DNA of 64,000 bases from an uncultured Acidobacteriota bacterium (GTDB lineage Bacteria > Acidobacteriota > Vicinamibacteria > Fen-336). Shown here piece by piece: positions 25,101 to 37,000 of this stretch. The DNA lies in the NCBI GenBank assembly GCA_902826455.1, contig CADEEV010000013.1, positions 52,568 through 116,567 on the forward strand, written 5' to 3'. The first letter of the stretch is position 1. Each line of letters begins with the position of its first letter. A program made the position numbers and the translations under genes. Under the pieces are notes generated by a model. That model ran no database searches. It saw only the letters and a program-made list of their open reading frames with translations, and had not been told where the DNA came from.

Positions 25101-28021
25101 ACGTCGTCGTGTACGGCGGCGCCCAGGGCGAGCAGAAGGACTTCAACCTCGCGGGCTGGCTGAGCAACTACACGGGCGAGCCGATCCCCGCGGCCGAGAT
25201 GCACGAGCAGGTGGACCAGACCGTCGCGCGCGTGCTCGAAGGCGCTCCGCGCCGGATCCTGGAGATCGGCTGCGGCACCGGGCTGCTGCTGTTCCAGATC
25301 GCGCCGCACTGCGAGCGCTACGTGGCCACGGACTTCTCCTCTTCGGCGCTCGAGGCCGTGCGCGAAGGCGCGGCGGTGAGCGGCGCCCTCCCGGGCCTGG
25401 AGTTGATGCAGCGCGCGGCCGACGACTTCGAGGGACTGGCGCCCGCTTCCTTCGACGTGGTGCTGCTCAACTCCGTGATCCAGTACTTCCCCGACGCGGA
25501 CTACCTGGTGCGGGTGCTCGAGGGCGCCGCGCGGGTCGTGGCGCCGGGCGGCCGCGTGATCGTGGGAGACGTCCGGCACCTGGGTCTGCAGGGGGCGTTC
25601 GCGGCCTCGGTCGAGGCCTTCAAGGCGCCGGACGCGGCCCGCGGCGTGCTGCGCGAGCGCGTCCGTGAGCACCTCGCGGCGGAGCAGGAGCTCCACGTGG
25701 CGCCCGCGCTGTTCACCGCGCTCCCGGGCCGCGTTCCCGGCATCGGAGAGGTCACGATCCGGCCCAAGCGCGGCCGCGGCACGAACGAGCTCGCGCGCTA
25801 CCGCTACGACGTCACGCTCCACGCGGGCGCTCCCGTGACACGGGCCGTCGCCCCGGAGATCGCGTGGACGAGCGGCATGACTCCGGGCGACGTGCGCGCG
25901 CGCTTCGACGCCGCGGGCGCTCCGGCGTTGTGCGTGAGGGGCGTCGAGAACGCCCGGCTCGCCGCGGACGTCGAGACGGCGCGCCTTCTGCAGCGCGCGG
26001 ACGACGCGCCGCGCGCCGCGGCCGGCGGCGTCCACCCCGAGGACCTCTGGGCTCTCGCGAGGGACGGGCGCCACGCGGTCGAGCTGAGCTGGGCAGGCGG
26101 CGAGCCCGACGGCCGCTTCGACGTCGTGATCTGGCGCGCGGGCGACGCGCGGCCGGCCCTGCCGGCGCCCCCCGTCGAGACCCGTCCCTGGCGCGCCTAC
26201 GCCAACGACCCGCTGCGCGGCGGCCGGGTGCGGCGCCTGGTGCCGGCGCTGCGGCACCACCTGCAGGGGCGGCTGCCCGAGTACATGATCCCGCAGGCCT
26301 TCCTCGTGCTCGACGCGTTCGCGCTGAGCACCTCCGGCAAGGTCGACGTGCGCGCTCTCCTCGCTCTCGACGTGCCGCACGCGGAGCCCGAGGGGCCGTT
26401 CGTCGCGCCGGCGAGCGGGGCCGAAGAGACCCTCGCGGAGATCTGGCGCGAGGTGCTCGGCGTCGCGCGCGTCGGCGTCCACGACAACTTCTTCGAGCTC
26501 GGCGGCGATTCCATCCTCAGCATCCAGATCGTGGCGCGGGCGAACCAGGCGGGCCTGCGTCTCACGACGCGCCAGATCTTCCAGCACCAGACCGTGGCGC
26601 GGCTCGCCGCGGCGGCCGGCCCGAGCGGTCCCTCCGAGGCGGAGCAGGGCCTCGTCCTGGGAGCGCTGCCGCTCACTCCCATCGAGACGTGGTTCTTCGA
26701 AGGCGCGCCCGAGGACGTCCATCACTTCAACCACGCGGCGCTCCTGGAGCTGACCGCGCCCGTGCCCGCCGCGCTCCTCGCCGCGGCCGCGCGGCGCCTC
26801 GAAGAGCACCACGACGCGCTGCGGCTGCGTTACCGGCGCGAAGGAGCGCGCTGGAGCCGGGCGCTCGTGGAGCCGGGCGACGGCGCGTTCGCCCACGCGA
26901 GCGTCGCGGGCCCCGAGGGCGCCGGGGCGTCGGCCCGGATCGAGGCGGCCTGCGCCGCTTTCCAGCGCAGCCTCGACATCGAGAGGGGACCGCTGTGGCG
27001 CCTCGTCCACCTCGAGGTCGAAGGCGGCCGCGACCGCCTCCTCGTCCTGATCCATCACTTCGCGGTGGACGGCGTGTCGTGGCGCATCCTGCTCGAGGAC
27101 CTGGCGACGCTGCTGCGCGGCGGCGCGCTGCCGCCCAAGACGACGTCGGTGGGGCGCTGGGCCGAGAGCCTGGCCGCCCATGCCGTGACCGAGGGCGTGC
27201 GGGACGAGCTTCCGTACTGGCAGGCGGTGGCGGGAAGCCCCGTGAAGGCGTTGCCCGCGGACCTGCCGCGCGATCCGGATGCCGATCGCGTCGCCCATGC
27301 CGCGGATCTCCGGGTGCTGCTGGGCCCGGAGGCGACGCGGGCCTTGCAGGAGCGGCTGCCGGCGCTCGGCATCCAGATGCAGGACGCGCTCCTCGCCGCG
27401 GTGGCGCGCGCCTTCGAGCGCTGGACGGGCGAGCGCACGCAGCGCTTCGACCTCGAAGGGCACGGCCGCGAGGAGCTCGTCGACGGCGTCGACGTCTCGC
27501 GCACGGTGGGTTGGTTCACCTCGATGTTCCCGGCGCGCATCGAGCTCAAGGAGGCCGGCGCCCAGGAGGCCGCGCGCGCGGTGCGGCGCCAGCTCCAGGC
27601 GATCCCCGCGCACGGCATCGGCTACGGCCTCCTGCGCTACCTGTCGCCGGCCGCCGGCGCCCTCGCCGACGCGCCGCGCTCGGCCGTCAGCGTCAACTAT
27701 CTCGGCCAGCTCGACGGGGCCGCCGTGGCGGGGAGCCCCTTCGTCCCGGCGCGCGAGAACCCGGGACCCTGGCGCGGTCCGTTGCTGCGTCGCCGCCACG
27801 AGCTCGAGATCAACGGGAGCCTCGGGGGCGGCGACCTGCGGATCGACCTCTGCTACAGCGCCCGCCTCCACCGCCGTGAGACGATCGAGCGGCTCGGCGC
27901 CTCGATCCGGGAAGAGCTCCTCGCCCTCGCGCAGGCCGCGCCGGCGGCGGTCGGCGACCCGATCGCGGTCGGCATCAGCGGCGACGACCTGGCGGCGCTC
28001 GTCGCCGACCTGGCCGAGTAA
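22163..28021 (+). CDS. NRPS1: docking-C-A(Leu-like)-NMT-T-E
   Basis: A 1952-aa one-module synthetase. Residues 1-55 match a TubC-type N-terminal docking domain, which supports GTG 22163 despite a poor ribosome site. Then: C domain with HHIVFDG (about 194); A domain from about 520, with YVIYTSGSTGRPKG near 662 and NHYGPTEN near 798; N-methyltransferase inserted after motif A8, with LEIGCGTG near 1032; the A C-lobe ending in SGKVD; T domain with GGDSI (Ser near 1449); and an E domain with HHFAVDGVSW near 1629. My reading of the A code (235-517) is D-A-W-F-L-G-H-V-V-K, one residue from the classical Leu code. Expected unit: N-methyl-Leu, epimerised to D. The docking domain implies an upstream partner. 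Confidence 0.9.
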   Translation: MELPEILAELARCGVSVAADGDKLVVRGPLTPELRQAVVLRKPELLRHLSGGAIPRARRDRELPLSFAQQRLWFLDQLGAGLAYNLGWALRLDGRLDEAALRASLDAIVARHEALRTTFRAVDGRAVQVVAERLALALERVDLASLGRDAAEVEARRLVHERQQRPFDLAHGPLLRAGLLKLAEDRHVLSVEIHHIVFDGWSVGVFNNELAAGYAAFALGSEPVLPALPVQYADFAVWQRERLQGPRLAAQLDYWRERLGTDRPRTDLPTDRPRPAVQGFTGAARFFQLPPGQLHALRSLAQDEGATLFTVLLAGFQALLARYSGQDDVLVGIPSANRTHVELEAMIGFFVNSLAVRTDLGGDPTFRDALARVKASTGGAHEHDELPFERVVDELSPGRDAGENPFFQTVFALQNAPRGTLDLPNLSLAMFETELRVTRFDLEAHLYEAPDTVYGVLLYATALFDEATIDRFARHYVTLLEAAAARPDARLSELPWLGAEEQARLQGRAAGASVAAPRRSVLERVSAQAAARPAAPAVVSGARELGYGELERRSSALAARLRAAGVGPEVRVALCAERSPELVIGALAILKAGGAYVALDPAYPAERLVFMATDAGARLALNHGAAGPALAAAGVTVVELGGEWSEGASDAPPMPAPDPEQLAYVIYTSGSTGRPKGVEVPHRGLENLVAWHVERYALSAADRVTLLASPGFDASVWELWPALAAGAALHVPDDETRLQPSLLAPWLRAAGVTVSFLPTPLAEAFVREPGAGGGALRVLLTGGDALHAIERETLPFRLVNHYGPTENTVVSTCGDVEVGSALVPSIGAAIDGTTAYVLDAQLGLVPEGVPGELYVGGASLARGYCGRPDWTAERFVPDPYSDAAGGRLYRTGDRVRRRADGSLEFLGRTDSQVKVRGFRIELGEIETALRAHASVRDAVVLAPATPRGDRRLTAYVVPEDADVAAAVAEERVDKWREVYDVVVYGGAQGEQKDFNLAGWLSNYTGEPIPAAEMHEQVDQTVARVLEGAPRRILEIGCGTGLLLFQIAPHCERYVATDFSSSALEAVREGAAVSGALPGLELMQRAADDFEGLAPASFDVVLLNSVIQYFPDADYLVRVLEGAARVVAPGGRVIVGDVRHLGLQGAFAASVEAFKAPDAARGVLRERVREHLAAEQELHVAPALFTALPGRVPGIGEVTIRPKRGRGTNELARYRYDVTLHAGAPVTRAVAPEIAWTSGMTPGDVRARFDAAGAPALCVRGVENARLAADVETARLLQRADDAPRAAAGGVHPEDLWALARDGRHAVELSWAGGEPDGRFDVVIWRAGDARPALPAPPVETRPWRAYANDPLRGGRVRRLVPALRHHLQGRLPEYMIPQAFLVLDAFALSTSGKVDVRALLALDVPHAEPEGPFVAPASGAEETLAEIWREVLGVARVGVHDNFFELGGDSILSIQIVARANQAGLRLTTRQIFQHQTVARLAAAAGPSGPSEAEQGLVLGALPLTPIETWFFEGAPEDVHHFNHAALLELTAPVPAALLAAAARRLEEHHDALRLRYRREGARWSRALVEPGDGAFAHASVAGPEGAGASARIEAACAAFQRSLDIERGPLWRLVHLEVEGGRDRLLVLIHHFAVDGVSWRILLEDLATLLRGGALPPKTTSVGRWAESLAAHAVTEGVRDELPYWQAVAGSPVKALPADLPRDPDADRVAHAADLRVLLGPEATRALQERLPALGIQMQDALLAAVARAFERWTGERTQRFDLEGHGREELVDGVDVSRTVGWFTSMFPARIELKEAGAQEAARAVRRQLQAIPAHGIGYGLLRYLSPAAGALADAPRSAVSVNYLGQLDGAAVAGSPFVPARENPGPWRGPLLRRRHELEINGSLGGGDLRIDLCYSARLHRRETIERLGASIREELLALAQAAPAAVGDPIAVGISGDDLAALVADLAE

Positions 28022-28026
28022 CCGCC

Positions 28027-31000
28027 ATGGCGACCCCGCGCAACGTCGAGGCGGTCTATCCGCTGTCTCCCTCCCAGGAGGGGATGCTCTTCCACACCCT
28101 CTTCGCGGAGTCCTCGCGGGTCTACTTCGAGCAGCTCACGCTCACCCTGGCCGGGACGCTCGACGTCGAGACGTTCCGCCGGGCGTGGCAGCACGTCGTC
28201 GACCGCCACCCGATCCTGCGCACGCTGTTCGTCTGGGAGAAGCAGAAGCAGCCCGTGCAGGTGGTGCGTGGCGCGAGTCCGCTCGAGTGGAGCGTCGTCG
28301 ACTGGCGCGGCGGGACGGCGGACGAGGCGCGGCTGCAGGCCTTCCTGGCCGAGGACCGCGAGCGCGGCTTCGAGCCGTCGAAGGCGCCGCCGCTGCGCGT
28401 GACCCTGGTGCGCGTCGACGACGCCACGCAGCACGTCGTGTGGAGCTTCCATCACCTGCTCCTGGACGGCTGGTCCACGGCCCTCGTGCTGCGCGAGGTG
28501 TTCGAGAGCTACGCGGCCTATCGCCGCGGCGCCGAGCCCGGATTGCGGCCCGCCCGCCCGTTCCGCGAGTACGTCGAGTGGCTGCGCGCCCGCAACGCCG
28601 CGGCCGGCGAGGCCTTCTGGCGCCGCTACCTCGACGGCCTCAGCGGGCCGACGCCGTCGCCGCGCGGCGCAGGGGGGGGCTCCGGCCACGGCGAGGCCAC
28701 CCTCGATCTGTCCGAGGCCCTGACGTCCGGGCTGCAGTCGCTGGCGCGCCAGCGCCACGTCACCTCGAGCACGCTCGTGCAGGCGGCCTGGGCGCTGCTG
28801 CTCGCGCGCCACGCGGGCGAGAACGACGTCGTCTTCGGCGCCGCCTTCTCGGGCCGGCCGGCCGAGCTCGGCGGCGTCGAGTCCATGGTGGGGATGTTCC
28901 TCGGCACGCTGCCGGTGCGCGCCCGGCTCGACCCCGCGGCGCCGTTCTCGAGCTGGCTCGTCGAGCTGCAGGCGGCCCAGGTCGAGCTGCAGGAGCAGCA
29001 GCACACGCCGCTCGTGGACGTGCAGTCCTGGAGCGGCGTTCCCCGCGGCGTCGCGTTGTTCGACAGCCTCGTGGTCTTCGAGAACTACCCGATCGAACGG
29101 GGCGGCGACGGCTGGCCGGCCGAGGTGAGGATCGCGGGCGTCGCGTTCTGGGCCCACACGAACTACCCGCTGCACCTGCGCGTCGCCCAGGGCAGCCGGC
29201 TCGGCCTGAGCCTCACCCACGATCGCGCGCGCGTGGGCGACTCCCTCGCCAGGGAGCTGCTCCGGCAGCTGGAAGGCGTGTTCGCCCAGGTGGTGGAGCG
29301 ACCCGACGTCCCTCTCGACGCCGTGTCGCTCGTCACGCCGTCCGCCCGCGCCGTGCTCGCCGATCCGACGCTGCCCCTCGTCGCGGAGGATCTCGAGCCG
29401 GTGGCGCGGCGCATCGCGCGCTGGAGCCGCGAGACCCCCGGCGCCGTGGCGCTGACCCACGGCACGCAGCAGCTCACGTACGCGGAGCTCGAGGCGCGCA
29501 CCGTGCGCATCGCGCGTCGCCTGATCGCGGCAGGCCTGCGGGCCGGGGACGTGGTGGCCCTCGAGGGCGGGCCGCGCTTCGACCTCGTGCCCGCGCTTCT
29601 CGCCACGTTCCGCGCGGGCGGCGCCGCGCTCCTCCTCGATCCGAACATTCCGCTGGAGCGCCTCAAGCTCATGTGCCGCGAGGCGAGCGCCCGCCACCTG
29701 GTGCCGGCCGAGGGCTCGGTGGTCGACTGGCGCCGGGAGCTCCCGGGCGTCGGCGTCCTCGATGCGAGCGATGCGGTGGCGTCGGACGCTCCGCTGCCCG
29801 ACGTGCAGGGCGCGGACGCCGCGTACGTGTTCTTCACCTCGGGCACGACCGGCACGCCGAAGGCCGTCCTCGGGACGCACCGCGGGCTGAGCCACTTCGT
29901 GGGCTGGCAGTCGTCGACGTTCGGGATCGCACCCGGCGACCGTTCGTCGCATCTCACGGGGTTGTCCTTCGACGTGGTGCTCCGGGAGATCCTGCTGCCG
30001 CTCACGAGCGGCGCGACGCTGTGCGTGCCGGACACCGACGACCTCGGGGCCGACCGCGTGCTGCCGTGGCTGGCCTCGGCCGGCATCACGGTGCTCCACA
30101 CGGTGCCGACGCTCGCGCAAGCATGGCTCGGCTCCCCGGGCGGCGTCGCGCTGCCGTCGCTGCGCCGGGTGTTCTTCGCCGGCGAGCCGCTCCCGGGTCC
30201 GCTCGTGCGCGAGTGGCGCGAGCGCTTCGCGTGCGACGCGCAGATCGTGAACCTCTACGGCCCCACGGAGACGACGCTCGCCAAGTGCTGGCACGTCGTG
30301 GCCGATCCGCCCGAGGACGGCATCCAGCCCGTCGGGCGGCCGCTGCCGCAGGCCCAGGCCCTCGTGCTCGCCGAGAGCGGGCGGCAGTGCGGGATCGGGG
30401 AAACGGGGGAGATCGCGATCCGCACGCCGTACCGCACGCGGGGCTACGTCAACGTGCCCGAGGAGAACGAGCGCCGCTTCGTTCCCAATCCGTTCAGCGC
30501 GGATCCGGACGACCGCCTGTACCGCACGGGCGACCGCGGCCGCCTGCGCCTCGACGGCGTGCTGGAGATCCTGGGCCGCGTCGACGACCAGGTGAAGGTG
30601 CGGGGCGTGCGCGTGGAGCCGGCCGAGATCCAGGCCGTGCTGCTGCGGCATCCCGCTATCCGCCAGGGCGCCGTGGTCGCGCGCGCCGACGCGACGGGCC
30701 AGAAGCGCCTCGTCGCCTACCTCGTGGCCGAGGGTGTCGCGCCCACGTTCGACTCGCTGCGGGCCCACGTGGGTCGCGAGCTGCCCGAGTTCATGATCCC
30801 GTCGGCGTTCGTGTTCCTCGAGGCGCTGCCGGTGACGCCGAACGGCAAGCTCGACCGGCGCGCGCTGCCGGAGCCGGCCGCCGAGGTCGCGGAGCTGTGG
30901 GTGGCGCCGCGCGGTCCGATCGAGGAGTCGCTCGCGACGATCTGGCGCGAGGTGCTGCGGGTGGGCCTCGTGGGCGCCCACGACGACTTCTTCCGCCTGG

Positions 31001-34000
31001 GCGGCCACTCGCTGTTCGCGACCCAGGTCGTGTCGCGGGTGCGCGACGCCTTCCGCATCGAGCTGCCGATCCGACGTCTCTACGAGGCGCCGACGCTGGC
31101 CGGCCTCGCGGCCGCGGTCGAGGCGGCGCTCAAGGGCTCGGCCGCGACGGCGGGCGCGATCCAGCCGGTGGCGCGCGACCGCGCCCTGCCGCTCTCCTTC
31201 GCGCAGCGGCGCATGTGGTTCCTCGACCAGATGGCGCCGGGCGGGACGGCCTACAACATCTCCTTCGCGGTGCGCCTCGGCGGCGCGCTCCACGAGGCGG
31301 CCCTCGAGGCGGCCCTCGAGCGGATCGTCGCCCGCCACGAGTCGCTGCGCACGACGTTCGTCCTCGAGGGCGGCGTGCCGGTCCAGGTGATCGCCGACGA
31401 GGTGCGCTTTCCGTTCACGCGCGAGGACCTGTCGGGCCTCGGACCCGAGGCGCGCGAGCGCCGCGTCGGCAAGGCCGTGGACGCGGAAGCCGCCACGCCC
31501 TTCGATCTCGCGCGCGGCCCGCTGGTGAGAGGACAGCTGCTGCGCCTCGGGCCGCAGGAACACGTGCTGCTCGTCTCGCTCCACCACATCGTGTCGGACG
31601 CGTGGTCGCGCTGGCTGTTCCAGAAGGAGCTGGTCGCGCACTACACGGCGTTCCGCGACGGCCGTCCGTCGCCACTCCCGCCGCTGCGCATCCAATACGC
31701 CGACTTCGCGGCCTGGCAGCAGCGCACCTTCGAAGGCGAGCGGCTGGAGCGACAGCTCGCGTACTGGCGCACGGCCCTCGGCAGCGAGCCGGCCCGGGTC
31801 GAGCTCGCGACCGATCACCCGCGTCTGGGCGCCGAGCCGCGCGGCCGGGTCGCGTTCGTGGAATTCCCCCCCGACGTGGTCGAGGGCCTGCGCGCCTTCT
31901 GCCGTCGTGAAGGCGCGACGCTGTTCATGGGCCTGCTCGCCGCGTTCAAGTCCCTGCTCGCGCGCCAAACCGGCCAGACCGATGTCGTGGTGGGCTCGCC
32001 GATCGCGAACCGCAACCGCAGCGAGATCGAGGGCCTGATCGGGTTCTTCGTCAACACGCTCGCGCTGCGCACGGATCTCTCGGGCGATCCCACGTTCCGC
32101 GAGACCGTCGCGCGCCTCAAGACCGTCACGCTCGGCGCCTACGAGCACCAGGACGTGCCGTTCGAGCGCCTGGTCCAGGAGCTGCGCCTCGACCGCGAGG
32201 CGGACCGGAACCCGCTCTTCGACGTCGCCTTCGCCCACCAGAACGTGCCGTCCGAGGCGATCGACCTTCCGGGCCTCGTGGTCGCCGCGCTGCCGCGCGA
32301 GGCCGTGGCGACGCGCTTCGACCTCGAGTTCTACGTGACGGAGGTCCACGACCGTCTCGCCGGCGTGCTGTGCTACCGGGCCGACCTGTTCGACCCGGAG
32401 ACGGTCCAGGCCTTCGCCGAGCGCTACGTCACGCTGCTGCGCGCCGCGGTCGCGAAGCCGGAGATGCGGCTGTCGTCGTTGCCGTTGATGGACGCGGCGA
32501 CGCGTAGCTCCGTCGTGGCGTCGTCTCAGGGGCCGCGTCCGAGCGTGGCGGAGACCCCGGTGCCGGTGCTGGTCGCGCAGCGTGCAGCGCAGAACCCGGA
32601 CGCGCTGGCCGTGGCGGACGCGGGCACGCGGGTCACGTTCGGGGAGCTGGAGCGCCGTGCCGGTGCCATCGCACGCCGTCTGCAGGACCTCGGCGTGGGT
32701 CGTGGGGAAGTGGTCGCGGTGTTCGCGGAGCGTTCGGCGGACTTCGTGGTCGCGGCCCTCGGGATCGTGAAGGCGGGGGCGGCGTACCTGCCGCTGGATC
32801 CGGGCCATCCGGCCGACCGTGGCGCGTTCATGCTCGCGGATGCCGGTGTGCGCGTCGTGCTCGTCCAGGAGCGGCTGGCTCCGGGGCTGCCGTCGACCGA
32901 CGCGCAAGTGGTCGGGATCGCGGAAGCGTCCAAGGGCGATGGTGCCTTCACGCCGGTGGCCGTGACGCCGGACGACCTGGCCTACGTGATCTACACCTCG
33001 GGCTCGACGGGGCGCCCGAAGGGCGTCGAGGTCGAGCATCGCGGCCTCGCGAACCTCGTGGCGTGGCATCGGCGCGCGTACACGACCGGCCCTCAGGATC
33101 GGACGACGCTGGTCGCGAGCCCGGCCTTCGACGCGTCGGTGTGGGAAGTGTGGCCGTCGCTCGCGGGTGGCGCGAGCCTGCACGTTCCGGACGAAGAGAC
33201 GCGCATGACGCCGTCGCGCCTCACGGCATGGCTCCGGGCCGAGCGCGTGACGCAGTCGTTCCTGCCGACGCCGCTGGCGGAAGCCGTCTTGCGTGAGGAA
33301 TCCCTCGACGGCCTCGCGCTCCAGGTCCTGCTGACGGGCGGCGACAAGCTGCACCGGACGCGCGAAGGCCTGCCGTTCCGCCTGGTCAACCACTACGGCC
33401 CGACGGAGAACGCGGTCGTCGCGACAGCCGGCGAGGTCCTCGGCGGCGCCGGCGACCCGCCGATCGGCGTGGCGATCGACCACACCGAAGCCTACGTCCT
33501 CGACGCCCGGATGGAGCTGGTGCCGGCCGGCGTTCCGGGCGAGCTGTACGTCGGCGGGCGCAGTCTCGCGCGCGGGTATCGCGGACGGCCGGACTGGACG
33601 GCCGAGCGCTTCGTGCCGGATCCCTTCGCGACGACGCCAGGAGCGCGTCTCTATCGCACGGGCGACGTCGTGCGTCGGCGCCTGGACGGAGCGCTCGAGT
33701 TCCTCGGTCGCAACGACGCGCAGGTCAAGGTCCGCGGCCACCGGATCGAGCTGGGCGAAGTGGAAGCGGCGCTGCTGCGGCATCCCTCGGTGCGCGAGGC
33801 CGCCGTCATCGCCCGCGAAGACGCGCTCGTCGGCTTCGTCGTCCTCAGGGGCGACGACGGCGAGGCGCTCCGCACGCAGCTGCGGGCCAGCCTGCCCGAC
33901 TACATGATCCCGCGCCTCGTGGCGCTCGACGCGCTGCCGCTCGGGTCCACCGGCAAGGTCGACCGCCAGGCCCTGCAGCGTCAGGCGCTCCCGGCGGAGG

Positions 34001-37000
34001 CGAGCGGCGACGTCGCCGTCCGCGGTCCGATCGAGGAGGGCCTCGCCGCGATCCTGGCGGCGATCCTCGAACGCGAGAGCGTCGGCCGCCACGACGACTT
34101 CTTCGCGCTCGGCGGGCACTCGCTGCTCGCGACCCGGGCGGTCTCGCGGATCCGCACGACGTTCGGCGTCGAGCTGCCGCTGCGGGCGTTCTTCGAGGCG
34201 CCGACGGTCGCCGGCATCGCCCAGGCCCTCGAGGCCGAGCGCGGCCAGCTCGCCGGCAGCGCGCCGCTCGTGCGGCGCGCCGACCCGACCGAGACGCCGC
34301 TCTCGTTCGCCCAGGGCCGGCTGTGGTTCCTGGACCAGCTCGGCGCCGGCGCCGCCTACAACATCCCCGTGACGCTGCGGCTCTCGGGCTCTCTCGACGC
34401 CGGGGCGCTCGAGGCCAGCCTCGTCGACGTGGCCGGACGTCACGACGTGCTGCGGGCGTCGTTCCCGGCCGTCGACGGTCAGCCGACGCTGCGCATCGCG
34501 CCCACGGCGGACGTGCCCTTCGAGGTGCGCGACCTGGCGACGATCGCTCCCGCGGAGCGCGAGGCCGAGGCGCGCCGGCTCGCCGGCGAGGCCGCGTTCA
34601 CCCCGTTCGACCTGGGACGCGGGCCCCTGATGCGCGCGACGCTGCTGCGGCTCGCCGCCGACGACGCGGTGCTCTGCCTGACGCTCCACCACATCGTCGC
34701 CGACGGCTGGTCCCTGGGCGTGCTGGTCCGCGAGCTCGGGGAAGCCTACGCGGCGCGCGTGGCGGGGCGCGCTCCGGAGTGGCGCGCCTTGCCGATCCAG
34801 TATCCCGACTTCGCGGCCTGGCAGCGCGACTGGCTGCAGGGCGAGACCCTCGAGCGCCAGCTCGGCTACTGGCGCGAGCGGCTGGCCGGAGACCTGCCGC
34901 GTCTCGAGCTGCCGACCGACCGTCCGCGGCCCGCCGTCCAGGGCTTCCGCGGCGCGATGCACGTGGCGCCGCTGCCGCGCTCGACCGCCGACGGCGTGCG
35001 CGCCCTCACCGAGGAAGCCGGGGCCACGCCGTTCATGGTGCTGCTCGCGGCCTTCAAGGCGCTGCTGCTGCGCTACACCGGCCAGGACGACGTCGTGATC
35101 GGGACGCCCATCGCGAACCGCAACCGCGCCGAGGTGGAAGGCCTGATCGGGTTCTTCGTGAACAGCCTCGTGCTCCGCACGGACCTGTCGGGCGACCCGA
35201 CGTTCCGCGAGCTCGTGACCCGGGTCCGCGAGACGACCCTGGCCGCGTACGACCGCCAGGACCTGCCCTTCGAGCGGCTCGTCGAGGAGCTGCAGCCCGA
35301 CCGCGTGCTGTCGCGGAACCCGCTGTTCCAGGTCGTGTTCGCGGTGCAGAACGTCGGCATCGGCGCGATCGAGCTGCCGGGCGTGCGGCTGTCGCTGTTC
35401 CCGCGCGCCGCCACCGCGACGCGCTTCGATCTCGAGGTCCACGTCTGGGAGTCGGCCGGCGAGATCGCCCTGCAGCTCTTCTACGACGCGGATCTCTTCG
35501 AGCCGTCCACGATCGAACGGCTGGCCTCGCACTACGCCTTGCTCCTGGAGGCGGCCGCGGCCCGACCCGACGCGCGGCTGTCGTCGTTGCCGCTCATGGA
35601 CGCGGCGACGCAGGGTGAGGTCGTCGCGTCGTCCCACGGTCCACGTCCGAGCGTTGCGGACACGCCGTTGCCGGTGTTGGTCGCGCAGCGTGCAGCGCAG
35701 GCTCCCGAGGCTCTCGCCGTGGTCGACGCCGGAGTGCAGCTGACGTTCGGGCAACTGGAAGGGCGGGCAGGTTCGATTGCCCGGCGCCTCCAGGAGCTCG
35801 GCGTTGGTCGCGGGGAAGTGGTGGCGGTGTTCGCGGAGCGCTCGGCGGACTTCGTGGTCGCGGCACTCGCGATCGTGAAGGCCGGGGCTGCGTACCTGCC
35901 GCTGGATCCGGGCCATCCGGCCGACCGCGGCGCGTTCATGCTCGCGGATGCCGGCGTGCGCGTCGTACTCGTCCAGGAGCGCCTGGCTCCAGGGCTGCCG
36001 TCCACAGACGCGCAGGTGGTCGGGATCGCGGAAGCGTCCAAGGGCGAGGGTGCCTTCACGCCGGTGGCCGTGACGCCGGACGACCTGGCCTACGTGATCT
36101 ACACCTCGGGCTCGACGGGGCGCCCGAAGGGCGTCGAGGTCGAGCATCGCGGCCTCGCGAACCTCGTGGCGTGGCATCGGCGCGCGTACACGACCGGCCC
36201 TCAGGATCGGACGACGCTGGTCGCGAGCCCGGCCTTCGACGCGTCGGTGTGGGAAGTGTGGCCGTCGCTCGCGGGTGGCGCGAGCCTGCACGTTCCGGAC
36301 GAAGAGACGCGCATGACGCCGTCGCGCCTCACGGCATGGCTCCGGGCCGAGCGCGTGACGCAGTCGTTCCTGCCGACGCCGCTGGCGGAAGCCGTCTTGC
36401 GTGAGGAATCCCTCGACGGCCTCGCGCTCCAGGTCCTGCTGACGGGCGGCGACAAGCTGCACCGGACGCGCGAAGGCCTGCCGTTCCGCCTGGTCAACCA
36501 CTACGGCCCGACGGAGAACGCGGTCGTCGCGACAGCCGGCGAGGTCCTCGGCGGCGCCGGCGACCCGCCGATCGGCGTGGCGATCGACCACACCGAAGCC
36601 TACGTCCTCGACGCCCGGATGGAGCTGGTGCCGGCCGGCGTTCCGGGCGAGCTGTACGTCGGCGGGCGCAGTCTCGCGCGCGGGTATCGCGGACGGCCGG
36701 ACTGGACGGCCGAGCGCTTCGTGCCGGATCCCTTCGCGACGACGCCAGGAGCGCGTCTCTATCGCACGGGCGACGTCGTGCGTCGGCGCCTGGACGGAGC
36801 GCTCGAGTTCCTGGGCCGCAACGACGCGCAGGTCAAGGTGCGTGGCCATCGCATCGAGCTGGGCGAAGTGGAAGCGGCGCTGCTGCGGCATCCTTCGGTT
36901 CGCGACGCCGTCGTCATCGCGCGCGAGGACGAGCCGGGACAGCGGCGGCTCGTCGCCTACGTCGTGCCGCGCACCGACGGCGCGGTCGGCTCCGAGGACG

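Noticed and set aside
28672..28679. Frameshift at the G8 tract
   Set aside because: The frame before and after the tract is continuous NRPS2 sequence with all C-domain motifs, so the given sequence is intact.
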